A DNA stretch of 64,000 nt from Roseateles terrae. GTDB taxonomy: Bacteria; Pseudomonadota; Gammaproteobacteria; Burkholderiales; Burkholderiaceae_C. The stretch is taken from the NCBI RefSeq assembly GCF_014192155.1, contig NZ_JACHXO010000009.1, positions 62,001 to 126,000 of the forward strand. Direction: 5' to 3'. A model generated the notes under the pieces. That model ran no database searches. It saw nothing but the letters and a program-made list of their open reading frames with translations, and had not been told where the DNA came from. The position numbers and the translations under genes are program-made. The number at the start of each line of letters is the position of its first letter. Within the stretch, counting starts at the first letter, position 1. Shown here one piece after another: positions 60,543-64,000 of the stretch.

Positions 60543-61677
60543 CCTCACTGCTCTCTTTCACACGACCGACCCGAAGGAGCCGAACCTGTTGGATTCGCTT
60601 GACCTGCCCCCCAGCGTCAGGACGTACCTGGCGCAAGCCAAGACCGACGTTCGTAACTGCCTGCGCGAGGGCATCCCGAAGATGCTGCAGGCCGCCGGCT
60701 TCACCGAGAAGGCGCCGACGCCGCGCTTCTTCACCCAGGGATCGTGGGCATACAAGACGCTAAACGCGCCGGCCCAGCACCCCCAGCAGGCTGACGTCGA
60801 TGACGGCTGCTACCTGCCGCTGGGCTTCGTCAAGCAAACCAAGCGCCCGAGTGCTGCTACGGCCATCTTCTTTAAGGCGGCTGAGGCCTGCCTGGCGGTG
60901 CTGTGCCGCGAGAAGGGCTGGACCCTCATCACGGACAAACCCACCTGCGTACGGATCGAAGTGACGAAAGCGGCGCACATCGACATCCCGCTGTATGCCA
61001 TTCCTGACGATGAATTCCAGACCCTAACCAAGGCCGCGATGGAGGCGTATCACACGCTGGATTCGGCCGAAGCAATTCGCAGGGCGGAACGCGACTCCTG
61101 GTCGAAGCTGCCCAGCGATGTCGTGCTGCTCGCCCATCGTGAAGAAGGTTGGTGGGAATCGGACCCACGGCCGGTCAAGGACTGGTTTGAGGCACAGGTG
61201 CTGGCCCGTGGCGAGCAGCTGCGTCGCGTCATCCGCTACCTGAAGGCCTTCCGCGACTGGAAATGGGCCAGCGGCGGCCCCGCTTCGATCTTGCTCATGG
61301 CTGCCGCCGTCCCGCTGTTCGAGCGCCGTCACGGTCGTGACGACCTTGCACTTCTCGATGTACTGGCGGGCCTCCCTGCCGCGCTGCGCGCAGGCGTGGT
61401 CAATCCGGTCGATGAAAACGAATCGCTGACCAAGCGTCTCGGTCAGGACAAGGTCGAGGAAGCTGCTCGCGAACTCGAGCGCTTCGAGGGCGTGCTGCGC
61501 GCATCGCTCCATGCGTCGAGCGAAAGCCAGGTCTGCATCTGGATGCAGCAGGAATTCGGCCAGCGCTTCCCGAATCGCCCGCATCGAGTCAAGGTGGTGT
61601 CAGTGGCAGCAACGGTCGCCGCCGCGCCGGCGGCGGCAGGTGCGAGCGAGCTGGTGGGACGTTCGAAGGCTGGCTAA
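60535..61677 (+). CDS. CD-NTase, DncV-like (clade A) cyclic nucleotide synthase
   Basis: 380 residues. The active site shows GSWAYKT, the metal-binding pair in ADVDDG, and a third Asp in AHIDIPLYA. With CapV next to it, the likely product is 3',3'-cGAMP. The protein ends in SKAG; a C-terminal small residue is what Cap2 joins to targets in other type II systems. Its start overlaps capV and its stop overlaps cap2 by one base (TAATG). Confidence 0.93.
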   Translation: MLNLTALFHTTDPKEPNLLDSLDLPPSVRTYLAQAKTDVRNCLREGIPKMLQAAGFTEKAPTPRFFTQGSWAYKTLNAPAQHPQQADVDDGCYLPLGFVKQTKRPSAATAIFFKAAEACLAVLCREKGWTLITDKPTCVRIEVTKAAHIDIPLYAIPDDEFQTLTKAAMEAYHTLDSAEAIRRAERDSWSKLPSDVVLLAHREEGWWESDPRPVKDWFEAQVLARGEQLRRVIRYLKAFRDWKWASGGPASILLMAAAVPLFERRHGRDDLALLDVLAGLPAALRAGVVNPVDENESLTKRLGQDKVEEAARELERFEGVLRASLHASSESQVCIWMQQEFGQRFPNRPHRVKVVSVAATVAAAPAAAGASELVGRSKAG

Positions 61678-63296
61678 TGCCCACTGAAGAGCGGATCGCC
61701 GATGTGACCGACGGTCTTCGCGGGCGCGGCTTTGATTTCAAAGCCCGCTCGCATGACGGCTGGTTCACCTACCACGGCACGCTGGATGGCGCCGGCAGGG
61801 CCTTTGCATGCGAGCTTCAGGTCGATCCGAACTTCAGCGAATACCCCCGGGTGCGCTTGCTTGAGCGACCTCCTGGCCTGCCGCTCGTCGTGCCCCACCT
61901 GGGTGTGGACTGCGACATTTGCTACATCGCTCGGGGCACTGTCGTGCTCGACATCTTTGATCCGGTTGGCCAAACCCTTGCCTGTCTGGATCGAGCTACC
62001 GAGGTCTTCCAGGACATCCTTGCAGGCAAACTTCGCGATGACCTGGAGGATGAGTTTTATGCGTACTGGGCGGGCATTTTCTGTCTCGTCGACTTGCGCG
62101 ATGCTCGCCTTGGACAGCAAATACTGAAGGCGGTCAAAAACGGGTCGGACGTCTACCCGGTGGTGACCGACGACTTGCCGCGGACGCAGGCCAAGCTGAA
62201 GCAACTTGGCTGGACCACAGTCGATTGCCCCGCGGTGACGTACCGGGTCAAGACTTCGACGAAGCCCAGGCCGCACAACATGCGGTGGCCAATCGAGAAC
62301 GTGCAACAGTTGCTTGAGTGGCAAGGCCTCCTCGACAAGCAGTGCCGGAAGAAGCTCCTGGAACGCATCCAGCAGGCCCGCGCAACTGCGGCGTTGTCGG
62401 TGGTCCTCATCATCGAGTCGCCGCTCATGACCTACGGTGCCTGGGTCGATTTCAGGAAGGACTCGGCCCCACAGCGCGGAGCGCGGAAGAATGCAGCACC
62501 ATTGTTCTCGCTCCCCGTTGTTCCACTGGAGGTGATCCGCCTGGACGACCAATACATGGCCGAGCGGAATCAGCCGGGCCGTAAATCCTTGTCCGGAAAG
62601 CGGCTGGCTTTGGTGGGGTGCGGAACTATTGGTGGCTACCTCGCTGACCTTCTCGTGAAGGCCGGTGCCGGCACCGGCGGCGGGAGCCTTGAGCTGGTCG
62701 ATTTTGATGGGCTGAAACCGCAGAATCTTGGGCGCCATCGGCTGGGGTTCTCCGGGCTCTTCAACAACAAGGCGGTCGCCCTGAAGCGAGAGTTGGATGC
62801 CTTGGCGCCGGGGGCCAACATCGTTGCCAGCCCGAGGGACGTGCGCGAGATTGACCTCGGCGCTTTCGATTTGCTCATTGACGCCACGGGCGAAGAGTCG
62901 CTGGGGCATTGGCTGGCACAAAAGTACCAGCATGGTTCGCTCCTGACGGTGTGGGTCGAAGGGCCTGGCGTTGCTGTTCGAGGCGTGATGCGGGCCAACG
63001 AGAAGGGCGGATGTTTCCGCTGTCTTTGCGATGCCAACAGGGCAGGGCTGCTGCAGGCTGTGGAGGGCGAAGTTCCAAAGCTGCTGGCGGGTCAGGGGTG
63101 CGAGGGGCTGTACGTGCCCTTTCCGGCAACCGTCTCTCTGCAGGCCGCGGCGCTTGGTGCAGAGATGGTCAGCTCTTGGGTCAACGACGACGACGCACCG
63201 ACTTTGCGCACGCGCGTCCTCGATAGCCAGTTTCAGATCGCAACGCCGGACTGCAGCCTTCTGAAGCAATCTGGATGCCCTGCATGCAGTTCGTAA
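61677..63296 (+). CDS. cap2: CBASS Cap2, E2-E1 fusion
   Basis: 539 residues. The N-terminal E2-like domain (1-150) has its probable catalytic Cys in GVDCDICY (C82 more likely than C79). A linker domain leads to an E1/ThiF-type adenylation domain with nucleotide loop LVGCGTIGGYLADLL and the LVDFDGLKPQNLGRH segment. CFRCLC and CPAC may bind zinc, and an E1 Cys is probably in GQGCEGLY. Cap2 conjugates the CD-NTase C-terminus to cellular targets and primes it. It overlaps the cap3 gene by 22 bp. Confidence 0.92.
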   Translation: MPTEERIADVTDGLRGRGFDFKARSHDGWFTYHGTLDGAGRAFACELQVDPNFSEYPRVRLLERPPGLPLVVPHLGVDCDICYIARGTVVLDIFDPVGQTLACLDRATEVFQDILAGKLRDDLEDEFYAYWAGIFCLVDLRDARLGQQILKAVKNGSDVYPVVTDDLPRTQAKLKQLGWTTVDCPAVTYRVKTSTKPRPHNMRWPIENVQQLLEWQGLLDKQCRKKLLERIQQARATAALSVVLIIESPLMTYGAWVDFRKDSAPQRGARKNAAPLFSLPVVPLEVIRLDDQYMAERNQPGRKSLSGKRLALVGCGTIGGYLADLLVKAGAGTGGGSLELVDFDGLKPQNLGRHRLGFSGLFNNKAVALKRELDALAPGANIVASPRDVREIDLGAFDLLIDATGEESLGHWLAQKYQHGSLLTVWVEGPGVAVRGVMRANEKGGCFRCLCDANRAGLLQAVEGEVPKLLAGQGCEGLYVPFPATVSLQAAALGAEMVSSWVNDDDAPTLRTRVLDSQFQIATPDCSLLKQSGCPACSS

Positions 63297-63760
63297 GCGG
63301 ATGGTCAACGCCGGATAGGCGAATCCTTGTGAACTTCGACGAGAAGGTGCTCAACGTGTTCCGGCAGCACATCCAGCACCTGGGCAGTGATGCCGAGGCC
63401 GGCGGCCTGCTTCTCGGCGAGGTCAGGGGCGGGCATCTGAACCTTGTCGACGCAACGTATCCGACCGCCGCCGACTTGCGGTCGCGGTACTCGTTTGAGC
63501 GGCTCCCGCAAGGCCACGCAGAGGTCGCACAGAAGACGTGGAGTGATAGCCGAGGAACAGTTCGGTACTTGGGCGAGTGGCATTCACATCCTGAAGACCA
63601 CCCCATACCGTCTGGGATCGACCGGTCAGAGTGGAAGCGGTTGGCCTTCGAGCGTAAGGACAAGCACCCCTTCCTTGCAGTCATAGTGGGCAGGGCGGAC
63701 TTGCGTGTGGAGCTGGTGCCATCGAAGGGTGACAGCCTAGTCCTGCATGCGTGTACATGA
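63275..63760 (+). CDS. cap3: CBASS Cap3, JAMM deconjugating peptidase
   Basis: 161 residues from ATG 63275; an alternative ATG lies at 63284. The JAMM metal site is E in EAGGLLLGE and WHSHPEDHPIPSGIDRSEW (HxHP-x7-SxxD). Cap3 removes the conjugates made by Cap2 and so limits activation. It closes the operon capV-cdnA-cap2-cap3. Confidence 0.92.
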   Translation: MPCMQFVSGWSTPDRRILVNFDEKVLNVFRQHIQHLGSDAEAGGLLLGEVRGGHLNLVDATYPTAADLRSRYSFERLPQGHAEVAQKTWSDSRGTVRYLGEWHSHPEDHPIPSGIDRSEWKRLAFERKDKHPFLAVIVGRADLRVELVPSKGDSLVLHACT

Positions 63761-63899
63761 CGAGCATGAGTACATCGCGGGCAGGTTTTGGGCAGCGCTG
63801 ACGACCTTCCGCTATGGGTTGCCAAGCCTCGAATGCGCGTGGTTCTCCGCGCGATGACATCGCGCTGCGGCCAGGGCGTGCCGGGCACCATGAAGGCAC

Positions 63900-64000
63900 T
63901 CACGGGGGTGGCTGAAGCTCATCCGCGAGGCCTTGGGGCGCACGGAGCGCCAGCAGGCTCAGCGGTTGGGCATTTCCGGGTCGACATTGCACAAGTCCGA
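63900..64000 (+). pseudogene. HTH fragment resembling mobile mystery protein A, cut by the window edge
   Basis: The frame ending at 64000 reads GWLKLIREALGRTERQQAQRLGISGSTLHKS, which matches the XRE-type start of mobile mystery protein A. A stop codon precedes it closely and no start codon is visible, so this is a remnant or a frameshifted gene. Only 31 residues can be judged. Confidence 0.35.

Noticed and set aside
1-64000. CRISPR arrays, rRNA genes, integrase or intact prophage
   Set aside because: No regularly spaced repeats, rRNA signatures, integrase or phage structural genes were found.

Overview
The window is a high-GC chromosomal segment from a betaproteobacterium, most likely Burkholderiales of the Roseateles/Mitsuaria/Leptothrix type. 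This is inferred from gene content (GH13 amylase with CBM20, GH18 chitinase with CBM6, DUF2242 lipoprotein, alanine/lysine-rich H-NS, BON lipoproteins, many LysR regulators) and from codon style. No rRNA, ordinary tRNA or CRISPR array was seen.

Layout. 1-6.7 kb: the end of an M3 oligopeptidase, lipoproteins and small proteins, a lone receiver domain, and a divergent NarL-type regulator/CHASE3 histidine kinase pair flanked by two BON lipoproteins. 6.8-9.1 kb: a 758-aa protein with a tyrosine-phosphatase-like P-loop followed by proline-rich and EPIYA-like tyrosine motifs, a candidate host-directed effector. 9.2-11.6 kb: H-NS, a GntR regulator and small proteins. 11.4-14.8 kb: an RNA-repair operon rtcB-rtcA plus two trailing genes, behind a consensus sigma-54 promoter. 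15.2-22.5 kb: glycosyltransferase, secreted proteins, tartrate/malate dehydrogenase with a haloacetate-dehalogenase-like hydrolase, and a LysR/EamA pair. 22.5-27.2 kb: a XamI-type restriction-modification pair divergent from rtcR, the CARF/sigma-54 activator of the rtc genes. 27.2-44.4 kb: chemoreceptor, acyltransferase, carbohydrate genes (GH15, SDR, MFS, amylase), class C beta-lactamase, GST, a three-domain flavo-iron-sulfur fusion, and chitinase. 44.6-47.4 kb: Ro60/Rsr with two Y-RNA-like hairpins, one carrying a tRNA-like module, and a downstream gene of unknown function. 47.4-52.8 kb: a DUF1993 protein, a lipoprotein metallophosphatase and secreted unknowns. 52.9-64 kb: an accessory island with IS21 and IS3 remnants around a KAP-like NTPase, then a HEPN protein and a complete type II CBASS operon (patatin CapV, CD-NTase, E1-E2 Cap2, JAMM Cap3), divergent from a CapH/CapP-like repressor-protease pair.

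Two systems stand out. First, an RNA damage/repair regulon split over three places in 33 kb: rtcR, rtcBA and Ro60 plus Y RNAs. The rtcBA and Ro60 promoters both carry TGGCACA-N4-TTGC and an exact IHF consensus 30 bp upstream of the -24 box. In Salmonella the equivalent genes form one operon, so this split arrangement with preserved promoter architecture argues for co-regulation by RtcR. Second, the CBASS locus has an 11-bp inverted repeat whose two arms fall on its two divergent promoters, fitting autoregulation by the CapH-like repressor and release by the CapP-like protease.
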